The position numbers were made by a program, and so were the translations under genes. From Methanobacteriota archaeon (GTDB lineage Archaea > Thermoplasmatota > Poseidoniia > Poseidoniales > Poseidoniaceae): 32,993 nucleotides of DNA. Within the stretch, counting starts at the first letter, position 1; each line of letters starts with the position of its first letter. The stretch spans positions 1 through 32,993 of the forward strand of contig JABJFI010000116.1 in the NCBI GenBank assembly GCA_018662825.1, in the 5' to 3' direction. The notes beneath the pieces were generated by a model. It was given only the letters and a program-made list of their open reading frames with translations, was not told the DNA's origin and did no database searches. Below, one piece after another: positions 15,361 to 24,300 of this stretch.

Positions 15361-16781
15361 GTGACGGAGAATTAATTGGCTCGTATATTGTTCCAGTTCA
15401 TCCTCATACCGTTTTGGTTCCAGAACAAAACGAAGGATGGGGGCGATTACGTGATGCCTTTGAAGACGCAGCACAACGTATCAAAGACAGTGAGGCAGAC
15501 CTTTTGATCATCTATTCCACAACTTGGCCAAGCATCATTGGACACCAAATCATTTCAGACCCGAACCCAGAATGGGTGATGGTTGACAATGACTTCCATG
15601 ATTTAGGCTCTATTCCATATTCCTTCAATATCGATGAAAATTTCGCTCATGCTTGGAACGAAGCAAATCAAAAACGAGGTCTCAAAAGTCGAACTATTGC
15701 TTACCATGGATTCCCTATCGATGTTGGCTCAGTTGTTGCATTAAAACTCCTGAATCCAGATAATGCAATCCCTGCAGTAATCGTTTCATCGAATGTATAT
15801 TCAAATCGTGCAGAAACTACGGTTTTAGCAAAAGCATGTATGGATGTTGTCAAATCAACTGGAAGAAAGGCAATCGCAATTGCGGCTATGTCCCTTTCCA
15901 ATCGAATGTTTACCAAACCCATTGAACCAAAAGATGACCGAATACATTCACTCAAAGATGATGAATGGAACCACAAAATCTTAGAATTCTTAAGTGAAGG
16001 ACGGCTTGAAGATGTTGGTCAGTTATCTCGTACTATTCATCAACAAATTAGAGTAAACAAAGTGGTTACATTCAAACCGATGTGGTGGCTTTCAGGAATG
16101 AATCAAAATCGAAATGATTTGACTGGCGAGGTCCTTGCCTATGAAGCACTTCATGGTGCAGGTGGAGCAGTAGTTCATCTAGACCCTGCCCCCTCAGGGA
16201 CTGGTGATAAGGAATACGATGAAGATGATGTAGAATATTTCTCTGGTGAACGAAATGTATTGGATGCAGAACAATCTGCGACTGAAGAACTTGTTTCAAA
16301 CGATTCTGATACTGGCGATAAGATTGAGCAAAATGGTCCTGCTCTTTGGGAACCTACAGAAAGCGAAGATTCCGTAAATAGCGCGGCTGCACCCAAACCA
16401 GTAGGTGCGTACCCACATGCGCGCCGTGTTGGAGATCTGCTCTATCTCTCCGGCGTCGGTCCACGCCAACCAGGTACAAACGCAATCCCCGGTGGTCCAA
16501 TACATGATGAAAGTGGAACGACTTTAGATTATGATATCAAAGCTCAAACTCAAGCAGTTATCGATAACATAACTCGCATTCTTGAAGAAGCAGGTGGTTC
16601 GATTGATGATGTACTCGATGTCACGACCTTTTTGGTTGATATGGACCGTGATTTCCAAGGCTATAATGAGGTCTGGGCTGAAACACTTGGCCAAGTTGGA
16701 CCAACTCGAACAACACTCGCGATTCGCGCCCTCCCTACTCCGATTGCCGTTGAAATGAAGGTCATTGCCAAAGCCCGGTGA
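15357..16781 (+). CDS. amnA: Fusion: non-catalytic dioxygenase alpha subunit plus RidA/2-aminomuconate deaminase
   Basis: 474 residues in three parts. Residues 1-276 form a LigB-fold domain like the alpha subunit of 2-aminophenol 1,6-dioxygenase: YIVPVHPHTVL, EGWGRLRDAF, FPIDVGSVVALKLLNP and DDEWNHKILEFLSEGRLED. The catalytic subunit's metal and base residues are replaced (Val14, Thr56, Asn182), as expected for the structural partner. Residues about 277-345 are a strongly acidic linker. Residues 346-474 are a complete RidA domain: VGAYPHARRVGDLLYLSGVGPR, DIKAQTQAVIDNITRILEEAG, Arg451 in GPTRTTLAI and Glu466 in VEMKVIA. It resembles the RidA-family 2-aminomuconate deaminases (AmnD/NbaF), which release ammonia from 2-aminomuconate. 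AAGGAGG lies 7 nt before the ATG. The fusion couples ring opening and deamination; the dehydrogenase step between them is supplied in trans. Confidence 0.87.
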   Translation: MSDGELIGSYIVPVHPHTVLVPEQNEGWGRLRDAFEDAAQRIKDSEADLLIIYSTTWPSIIGHQIISDPNPEWVMVDNDFHDLGSIPYSFNIDENFAHAWNEANQKRGLKSRTIAYHGFPIDVGSVVALKLLNPDNAIPAVIVSSNVYSNRAETTVLAKACMDVVKSTGRKAIAIAAMSLSNRMFTKPIEPKDDRIHSLKDDEWNHKILEFLSEGRLEDVGQLSRTIHQQIRVNKVVTFKPMWWLSGMNQNRNDLTGEVLAYEALHGAGGAVVHLDPAPSGTGDKEYDEDDVEYFSGERNVLDAEQSATEELVSNDSDTGDKIEQNGPALWEPTESEDSVNSAAAPKPVGAYPHARRVGDLLYLSGVGPRQPGTNAIPGGPIHDESGTTLDYDIKAQTQAVIDNITRILEEAGGSIDDVLDVTTFLVDMDRDFQGYNEVWAETLGQVGPTRTTLAIRALPTPIAVEMKVIAKAR

Positions 16782-16829
16782 AAAATAATTTCCGCATTCC
16801 GGCAAAGTTCATTGTAAATAAACGAAAGA

Positions 16830-16839
16830 AAATATATGC
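16830..16839 (+). promoter_or_regulatory. TATA-like box of the permease gene
   Basis: AAATATATGC is centred about 38 nt before the ATG at 16872, implying a leader of about a dozen bases. It suggests the permease has its own promoter in the 90-nt gap after the dioxygenase operon. Confidence 0.35.
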
Positions 16840-16871
16840 TTTAGTCGTATCGGCTCAATTATTAGCCTTAT

Positions 16872-18545
16872 ATGGTTGGATTTCGGGGATTGAGGATGCC
16901 AATTGATACAGCCGGAAAAATACTCAAAGGTGACCTGAAAGGGGCTATGAAGGATGTTGGTAAAGGAATTGAGCGTACACTCGGATTATCCGGCGTAATC
17001 ATAATTTCACTATCGGCAATGCTCGGTTCTGGCCTGTTTGTTTTGCCCTCCATGGCTGCAGAGTTAATGGGGGATGGAATGTGGTTAGCCTACGTACTTG
17101 CCGCAACAGTCGTACTACCTGGGGCGATTTCCAAATCGGAAATGGCATCAGCCTTACCGGTATCTGGAGGTACGTATGTGTATGTCGAACGAACCTATGG
17201 ACCTCTGATTGGAACCATTACTGGGTTAGGATTGTGGGCTTCATTCCTACTCAAGGCTTCCTTTGCCCTGATTGGACTCTCAGCATACATGTATGCTTTT
17301 ACATCCTTTTTTGACCTTCAATTCAATACAATTAATGTTTCACTCTCAGTTTTAGTTTTGATCGTCGTGATTAATATTCTCGGCGTCAAAAAGATAAAAT
17401 CCATTCAAGCACCAATTGTTGGTTCAGCCGTTGTGTTCCTCCTTTTGCTTTCGATTGCTGCCTTATTTATGGACTCCACGGAGTTATCACGACCCGGTAA
17501 AGCGGCATTTGAGGCTGATTCGTTACTCTTAGCAGAAACCGCAGCACTTGTCTTTGTAGCCTATGCAGGAGTCACCAAAGTTGCTGCAATTGCTGGCGAA
17601 ATAAAAAATCCCGGGACGAATCTCCCGAATGGGATGTATTTTTCACTCCTGTTTGCGACCTTATTGTATGCAGGTGTCTCCTATGTATTGATGGCTGCAT
17701 TACCTGACCAGTGGTGGATTCATGATGGCCATACTGCTCAAGATCCGATTTACATCTTCGCCACACACGTAGGCGGGCAAACAATTGGTCTCTTAGCTGC
17801 ACTTCTTGCGATATTTACCATGGCCTCGATGGCTTTAGCAGGAATTTTGGCATCGTCTCGATATCTTTTCGCCATGTCAAGAGACAGTTTGTTACCTCAA
17901 TTATTTGAAGATTTGAACCCAAAGTGGGAAACTCCCCATTGGGCTATTATCATTACAGGTGTTATGATGGCTTTTGCAATTCTCTTTTTACCAGTCTACG
18001 ATGTTGCTAAACTTGCTTCTGGATTCCAAATCATGGTATTCATTGTCATTAACTCATGCGTGATAGTCTTACGTCAACTCAAATCAAATATTGATTGGTA
18101 TGAACCAACCTACAAAGGGCCGTTCTATCCTTTCATCCAAATATGGGGGATCGTTGCCGGAATTGTACTTATTTGGTTGATGGGAGAAAAGGCGTTTATT
18201 GGCGCTGGTGCTGCAATTCTCATTGGCATGGGCACTTACTATGGTTACGGTAAAAATCATGCACATCCTCGTGAAACTCCTTTTGAGACCTTCCGAAAAC
18301 AATTCACAAACCCAAGTAAAGCGGAACATGACCGACGGGTTGCGGTCTTCCACGCTGCAGACCTTGGTGGTAAAAATCACCTAACACTCAGCGAGTTCCA
18401 ACATGCCTTGGAGTCTCTGGACTTCAATTTCAGCAACGATGAGTCAAGATTAATTTTCCATAAAGCAGACATCAACAGCGATGGCTTTGTCGACATTGAT
18501 GAATTCGTCACGACGTTTGAAAATAATATCCTAGAAGAGGAGTGA
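16872..18545 (+). CDS. APC-family amino-acid permease with C-terminal EF-hand pair
   Basis: A 557-residue inner-membrane transporter. The first helix carries the APC substrate motif LSAMLGSGLF (about 47-56). About twelve hydrophobic segments follow to about residue 470, including the conserved FVAYAGVTKVAAIAGEIKNPGTNLP loop region and the ASSRYLFAMSRDSLLP stretch. The tail (about 475-557) is cytosolic and holds two EF-hand-like helix-loop-helix units spaced exactly 36 residues. Loop 1 (Asp497-Glu508, DLGGKNHLTLSE) is degenerate; loop 2 (Asp533-Glu544, DINSDGFVDIDE) is a perfect calcium loop. This suggests transport controlled by calcium (inference). Both ATG 16872 and in-frame ATG 16896 are possible starts; the first fits the TATA box better. 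It lies directly behind the dioxygenase genes and may bring in their amino-acid precursor. Confidence 0.93.
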   Translation: MVGFRGLRMPIDTAGKILKGDLKGAMKDVGKGIERTLGLSGVIIISLSAMLGSGLFVLPSMAAELMGDGMWLAYVLAATVVLPGAISKSEMASALPVSGGTYVYVERTYGPLIGTITGLGLWASFLLKASFALIGLSAYMYAFTSFFDLQFNTINVSLSVLVLIVVINILGVKKIKSIQAPIVGSAVVFLLLLSIAALFMDSTELSRPGKAAFEADSLLLAETAALVFVAYAGVTKVAAIAGEIKNPGTNLPNGMYFSLLFATLLYAGVSYVLMAALPDQWWIHDGHTAQDPIYIFATHVGGQTIGLLAALLAIFTMASMALAGILASSRYLFAMSRDSLLPQLFEDLNPKWETPHWAIIITGVMMAFAILFLPVYDVAKLASGFQIMVFIVINSCVIVLRQLKSNIDWYEPTYKGPFYPFIQIWGIVAGIVLIWLMGEKAFIGAGAAILIGMGTYYGYGKNHAHPRETPFETFRKQFTNPSKAEHDRRVAVFHAADLGGKNHLTLSEFQHALESLDFNFSNDESRLIFHKADINSDGFVDIDEFVTTFENNILEEE

Positions 18546-18597
18546 TTAGCCAAAGAAAAGGCTTAACAGATGACATAGATTCATCAAGGGATAAACA

Positions 18598-18620
18598 ATT
18601 TCACTTGCGAATAGTGAAAT
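18598..18620. terminator. Inverted repeat between convergent genes, possible terminator
   Basis: ATTTCACT and AGTGAAAT form a perfect 8-bp stem with a 7-nt loop in the 169-nt gap between the permease (+) and the surface protein (-), whose 3' ends face each other. On the minus strand a moderately T-rich TGTTTAT follows. Nothing else is recognisable in this gap. Confidence 0.3.
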
Positions 18621-18714
18621 AAGTGAATTACCTTGCCAACAAGCAACAATTGGTAGAAGCCACAATGTTTGCTTCAAGTCATCTGAATCCACAAGAGGTG
18701 TCGAATTTGACACT

Positions 18715-21342
18715 CTATTCGCCCCGGGTCCAAGAACCATCAGCACCAACGTTCCAATATTGTATTTCACTGCTGACATCGACATACCAACCGCTTGACC
18801 CTTGTTCAGTTCCTGGTGCTGCTTGCATTACTCCTACATCCGCAGCTTGTTGAGCCAAAGAAGCGCGTAACTCATCGGTCAAGGTAATACCCGATTTATC
18901 ATCTGCCACAGAACTGTCTTCTTGCAGTTCTTCTGTAATGACGTCCTCTTCATCCTCGAATTCGTCTTCATATTCTTCATCATCCTCGAAGGCATCTTCA
19001 ATCCATTCATCTTCTTGTTGATTTGCTCGCCGAACTAAAACGACTAATGTGACAAGTATGAGGGTTAACAAAAATATTCCCAACCCCATTGCAGTATTTG
19101 TTGAACCGACAGCCCCTCCAAGAAGAACTGCTTCAACATCAAAATAATTTTGTGAGATGAGACCATTCCAAAGAACGTTGCACGAACGGTCATTACCAGC
19201 CGAAGACACATCTAATTCCCAAGTATCAGAAGTGACATGTTCTGCAGAACCAGATGTACAACTGACAGTGGTATTTTTGGCATCGACATCTACGATGTTA
19301 TCAAACATATCAATACCTTGAACACGCAACAAAACTGTATCGCCTTGTGCAATACTTTGGTCTTCAATCGAAGAAATGAGCCGTACAGCATCACCAGGCT
19401 CTACTGTAAGTGGAATACTGTGCGTCGCACTGTCTTGAACCAGTTCAAGGGAATATTCCCCTGATGTTTGACCAATAAAATCCCAATACCCATTGCCCGA
19501 TGAAGAGGCTTGTAAGGTTCCGAATTGAGACTCTAATGTAGTGGTTACCTCTGTTGAAGGAGCGAGATTTCCATGCGCGTCAATAGTTTGGATAATTAAT
19601 TCACTGGCCACACCAGCTTGCACTGTCAAACCATCTTCCACATTGGTGATGAGATTACGTGCATCACCTGCAACGACAGTCAATCGAATTGTTGCGAAAA
19701 CGCCATCCGCATTTGCTCTAATCTCATGACCTCCGACCTCTGTTGGATTCCATTGGAGGTCTGAAAGAAGAATATCTACGGTTGCATCCAAACCATCAAC
19801 AGTCCAATTCAATCCAATTTCCTCTAAAGGATTGGAAAAAGCGTCAAAGAATAATGGTTCGAGTGCTAAAGCAGTATCTGATGGCAAAATTTCACCTTCG
19901 CCGTTTAATTGTATAAAGGCTAGGCGCCCTGGAAGAGATTGAGTTTGCAATACAGGTTCAAAGCGCGTATCAGTCGCAAAATCAAACCAAGAACCTTCTA
20001 ATCTCCATATCATGGTTTGTTGAGAAGTAATGGTTGCATATCCATTGTAAGCAATAAATTGAGAGTCATTTCCATTTATCATGGTCACCGAACCATTCAC
20101 CATCCATTCATTGCCAATGACGTCAATTGCTGTGAAAAGAACTGTGCTTTGTTCTCCGGCTACCAAAGACGGTGATGAAAGTTGCAAGAAGGTATCAATG
20201 GCATTACCATGAATCACTTCAACCATCAAAGTCGATACAACACCATCATCGACTACTCGTAATTCATGCATCCCCATTGCACCAGGTGACCAATAAACTG
20301 CATCGTTCATGGATGTTAATCCTCCACTGGTCACTGAGAAATTTTCAAGAGGTGGGGTGATAGTTCCAGTATATCCTTGTGAATCCGTACGCATTGCAGC
20401 AATTTCATAAGATGCGCCTGCGGTGAATTTTTGATCTTCTGACAAAACTACAACTTGGGAAAGTGCAGCATTAGCAGGGACGACTCGTATCATTCCGGCA
20501 CCAGTTATATTACCTGCTGAAACACTGATATTCCAATATCCTGGATGTGATGCAGTAAACCAACCGGAAGGTATGATGCTGCCATTTTCAACAGTCCAAA
20601 TTCTATTGCCTGCTTCAGTTATGTTCATCTCGAATCCATTGATGTCCAAAAGATGAGGTGAGATGAAGATTGAATGTCCGCTTCGAACCTGCAACCCCTC
20701 GTCAAAGGTGAATTCATACGGATTTCCAGCTGTAACTTGAATGGTTGCAACATGTTCCATTTGATGGAGTCGAGCGCGGATTGTGTAATTACCGACATCT
20801 TGGGGTGTCCATGAAGGGCTTCCAATTCCAACATAATTACCATCCACAGTCCATGCCGCATTTTGTGAAAATTGTGCATTACCCCGCGCATCGAGAAGAT
20901 TGGCAGTGAGGAATACTGGGACCAGCGCCTGGGCATCCAAACTTGTGATATCGAGTGATTGTCCGGCACCTGCAGTAACTGTAATGTTAAAGGAGCCAAT
21001 CAATCCATTATGAGTTGCTTCAATAGTGATTACTCCAGAACTCCAAGGGTAAAAGATTCCATCAGAAGAAATAGAACCATTGGAACTACTCCACACAACC
21101 TCTCCAGATGCAAGGTTATTGACTGAGTCGTATAATTCAGCCGAAAACATGGTGACTTCATCTGCAGAAAGAGTGGCTACATCTGCAATAACTTCAACCC
21201 TAACTGGTGTTCCAGCACGAGAAATTATTCCATTATCATCAAATGAAGGTGTGGTTAGTACAGGATGAATACTATGAAACGTAAACAAGATGATACATAG
21301 GGCGCAAAGCATGTTTCTCCTAAGATAACTCAAGGTTCGCAT
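18715..21342 (-). CDS. Large Ig-like surface protein with C-terminal membrane anchor and Trp-rich tail
   Basis: 875 residues. A signal peptide (1-30, core MLCALCIILFTF) is followed by about eight Ig/Big-like domains of 80-100 residues. Each starts with a V..I......AG or ADE strand, has a central D..GN loop and ends in a TV.AG(D/N) boundary. A single transmembrane helix (about 749-770, IFLLTLILVTLVVLV) comes next. The cytosolic tail of 105 residues is first very acidic (Glu/Asp-rich), then helical (LTDELRASLAQQAADVGV), and ends in the aromatic motif GWYVDVSSEIQYWNVGADGSWTRGE. The gene lies 42 nt behind the 3056-residue surface protein and repeats the layout of that protein's C-terminal third. 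The ATG at 21342 is preceded by AAGGTG 7 nt away, so it is preferred to 21372. The probable role is in the cell envelope or adhesion; no enzyme domain is seen. Confidence 0.88.
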   Translation of the reverse strand: MRTLSYLRRNMLCALCIILFTFHSIHPVLTTPSFDDNGIISRAGTPVRVEVIADVATLSADEVTMFSAELYDSVNNLASGEVVWSSSNGSISSDGIFYPWSSGVITIEATHNGLIGSFNITVTAGAGQSLDITSLDAQALVPVFLTANLLDARGNAQFSQNAAWTVDGNYVGIGSPSWTPQDVGNYTIRARLHQMEHVATIQVTAGNPYEFTFDEGLQVRSGHSIFISPHLLDINGFEMNITEAGNRIWTVENGSIIPSGWFTASHPGYWNISVSAGNITGAGMIRVVPANAALSQVVVLSEDQKFTAGASYEIAAMRTDSQGYTGTITPPLENFSVTSGGLTSMNDAVYWSPGAMGMHELRVVDDGVVSTLMVEVIHGNAIDTFLQLSSPSLVAGEQSTVLFTAIDVIGNEWMVNGSVTMINGNDSQFIAYNGYATITSQQTMIWRLEGSWFDFATDTRFEPVLQTQSLPGRLAFIQLNGEGEILPSDTALALEPLFFDAFSNPLEEIGLNWTVDGLDATVDILLSDLQWNPTEVGGHEIRANADGVFATIRLTVVAGDARNLITNVEDGLTVQAGVASELIIQTIDAHGNLAPSTEVTTTLESQFGTLQASSSGNGYWDFIGQTSGEYSLELVQDSATHSIPLTVEPGDAVRLISSIEDQSIAQGDTVLLRVQGIDMFDNIVDVDAKNTTVSCTSGSAEHVTSDTWELDVSSAGNDRSCNVLWNGLISQNYFDVEAVLLGGAVGSTNTAMGLGIFLLTLILVTLVVLVRRANQQEDEWIEDAFEDDEEYEDEFEDEEDVITEELQEDSSVADDKSGITLTDELRASLAQQAADVGVMQAAPGTEQGSSGWYVDVSSEIQYWNVGADGSWTRGE

Positions 21343-21384
21343 GATTACACCTTTGCCTTCAACATCTATCAAAGATATGGCGGA

Positions 21385-24300
21385 TTAATCCGTCCATTCG
21401 CCCCATTCAGTATCGCCTTCTTGGCGGTACCACCATGTGCCATTTTCATCTTCAGCCCATTCGGTTCCATCATCATCTACGCGATGTTCAACTTGCCACG
21501 ATGTATCATCGGCAGTAGCCGTCGTAATTTCCGGAACTGACTTTGCTTCAGGTGCAGGGCCAGATGGCCCTGGTGCTGGACTAGATGACTCATTATCATC
21601 TTCGTCATCATCTTCATCATATGAATAATCCTCATCGTCATCATAATCTGAACCTCCACCACGAAGGGTAGATACAAGCAAACCAAGAATCACAAGACTC
21701 ACAATTGCAATGAGAACAGCACCAACATAGTAAAGCGCCCCTCCTGCTTTGAAGAATCCGCCTACGTTTCCTTCGACTTGAACGGCTCGTTCCTCAGAAA
21801 CTGTTCCTGCAGTGATGGTAATCGTTTGTGGACCATCATCGAGAGTCACTATATTCCAAACACCTTGACCTTGATTCAATACTTCTGCACGACCTGTTGC
21901 ATCAACATCTGCACTCGAAGGAATTGGTATAGGGTTGAGATATTTATCAAAAGCCTTGACGGTCACAGTGAAACTGCCTAATTGGTCAATGGATTCAGAA
22001 GAAAGTTCAACCGTAAGTGAATCCACAATATACAGTGGGTCTACAGAAATATTTTCCCAACTTTCGACAATGCCTGTCGAGTAAACTAAAGTGTGTGTTC
22101 CAGCAATAGTGGCGGTGTAGATGTACGTACCATCGTCTTGGCCAGCTGTAATGTTTTCAACAGTAACTCCATCTTCAGACCATTCCACAAGTTGTGGGAA
22201 TGTGTTTCCATCAGCGTCTTGACCTGTGATGACAAATGAAATTTGACCGCCAGCAGTTTGTTCACTGGTGTCAAGAATGGCCGATATAACAACTGCTTCA
22301 CCATGATGAACCACCATAGTCACTTGGTCGCTGACATTGAAGCCTGCATCGTTGATAGAAGAAGCGGAAATACTCCAATTACCAACGCCTGAGGCTCCCC
22401 AACGCATGTCGTCATTCAGTAAAGAATCCGTAATCAGTTCCACTTCACCTGTATCAAGATTGGTGAGATACCATGCCAAAATACTCGAGTCAATTGTATT
22501 CATATCCAAATCATAGAGTTCTGATGAGAAGTCGATGTATTCATCGGCTGTTAAGTCAAACGCTGTATTTGAAGCACCATCCGAGCCTGCGGCAGAAATG
22601 ATGACTGAATTCAAATCGCCATGTGATACAGACACATTGATGCTCACATCGTGTTGGAGAATACCATCATTGTAACTAGCAGTAATTGTATAAGGAGTCT
22701 CTGAAGCATAGTATGGAACAAATGTTGTTTCATCGCCTGTCAATTGTTCGAGGAATGATTGTGATGACCATTCAGGGTGTTCAATTAACCAGTTTGCAGA
22801 AACTATCCATCTGTTATCCTTCTGGTCATATGCCTTCACTTTGATATCAATGATATCATCTGAAGTAATGTCAAATGATTCCCATGTGGAGACATTATTG
22901 TCAACAATCAAGAGTAACGAAACAATTGCTCCTGCTTCAACAGTGATAGTAATTTGAGCAGAAATGGTTTCATAAGTTGCTTCAAGGATTTTTGCACCCC
23001 GAGAGGTTGGAGTCCATATTGCTGGCGCACCAACCAGCAATTCACTGTCCTGTGGAGTCACCCATTGGTCGGAATTAAGCAATACTGGCAAACGGTTTCC
23101 TCGTATATCGATACGAGTCGTATTGATCCAAACCTGCTCATCGGCAGTAATGGATGTCGAGGAAGATGCGAGTTCCAAACTCGCCATTTGACCATGGCCA
23201 ACTGTAAGCAACAGAGAACCTCCAGCACCAGATGTGGAGGTTAGATTCAAATGCCATACGCCAATGTGATCGGGGAAATATTCACTTGAAGTTTCACTGT
23301 AATTTCCATTTGTAGTCGTCCACGTAAGGTCACCTGCTTCACTGACATCAATAATTTCATTACCAAATTGGTCATACAATGTGTGGGTCACCGCACACCA
23401 AATCCCTGCAGGAACTGTTCCTTGGCATCCTTCAACTACAAAGTAAGAAGGAAGTCCTGTTTCGACAGTGATGGAAACCGTGGTTGTTTGAGTTGTGCTG
23501 GTTAGGTCCACCCAAGAGACTTGAACGGTTTGAATTCCACTTGCATAAGGAATGAACAAACCTTCTGTACTCGAATCCATACTACCATTGCTTGGCAAAT
23601 AGTTGATGGTTTGTCCTGAAACTATGTTTCCATTTTGGTCAACCACTGATGCTACAATCTGCAGAGAATTATCTGCAGAGATTGTTGCCGATTCGGGATT
23701 AACAACCAATTCAACAGGTGCACCAGGTGTAACCGTAACGATTTCGCTAGAACAAATTATACCGAAACATGCCGAAATGGTGTGCTGGCCAACTGCATAT
23801 GGGGTAAAGACTCCTGTTTGTGAGATGCTTCCATTTGTAGCACTCCAAACAACAGGCGCATTGATAGCCATGGTCAAATGGTCGTACGCAGCATAAGAAA
23901 AGGTCACAGAAGTATCTGCATCTGTCGATGGAGCTGTCGGCGTCAAATCAATTGAGGTCACATTAGTGTGATTCAACAATATTTTCGGCCTGTTGTCTTC
24001 CAAGCCATTTTCGCTTGATACAAAGTTAGCAAGTAATGTTCCACGGTTAGGAGTGGCAATAATAATCCAAGCATTGTCGTTGTCAATTAGCATTCCATTA
24101 ACTCCAATGTCGAACCATACCCAACGCTTATCGCTCATGTCAGAATCAACGAAAGTAGAAATTGGTGTAGCATCATAATCGATACCTGCTTGCATTCCAG
24201 GGGCACCCCATGCGCCTGAAGAAGCAGTGGATGAAGCATTCCATGTCGAGGAGGATTGAGCCCATTGACTGTTAATAATTCGATGAACACTAAATGTCAT

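Noticed and set aside
18930-19010. Trinucleotide microsatellite (tca/ttc-rich), and the similar tract at 21590-21660
   Set aside because: Both encode the acidic Asp/Glu runs of the surface-protein tails; protein selection explains the base pattern.
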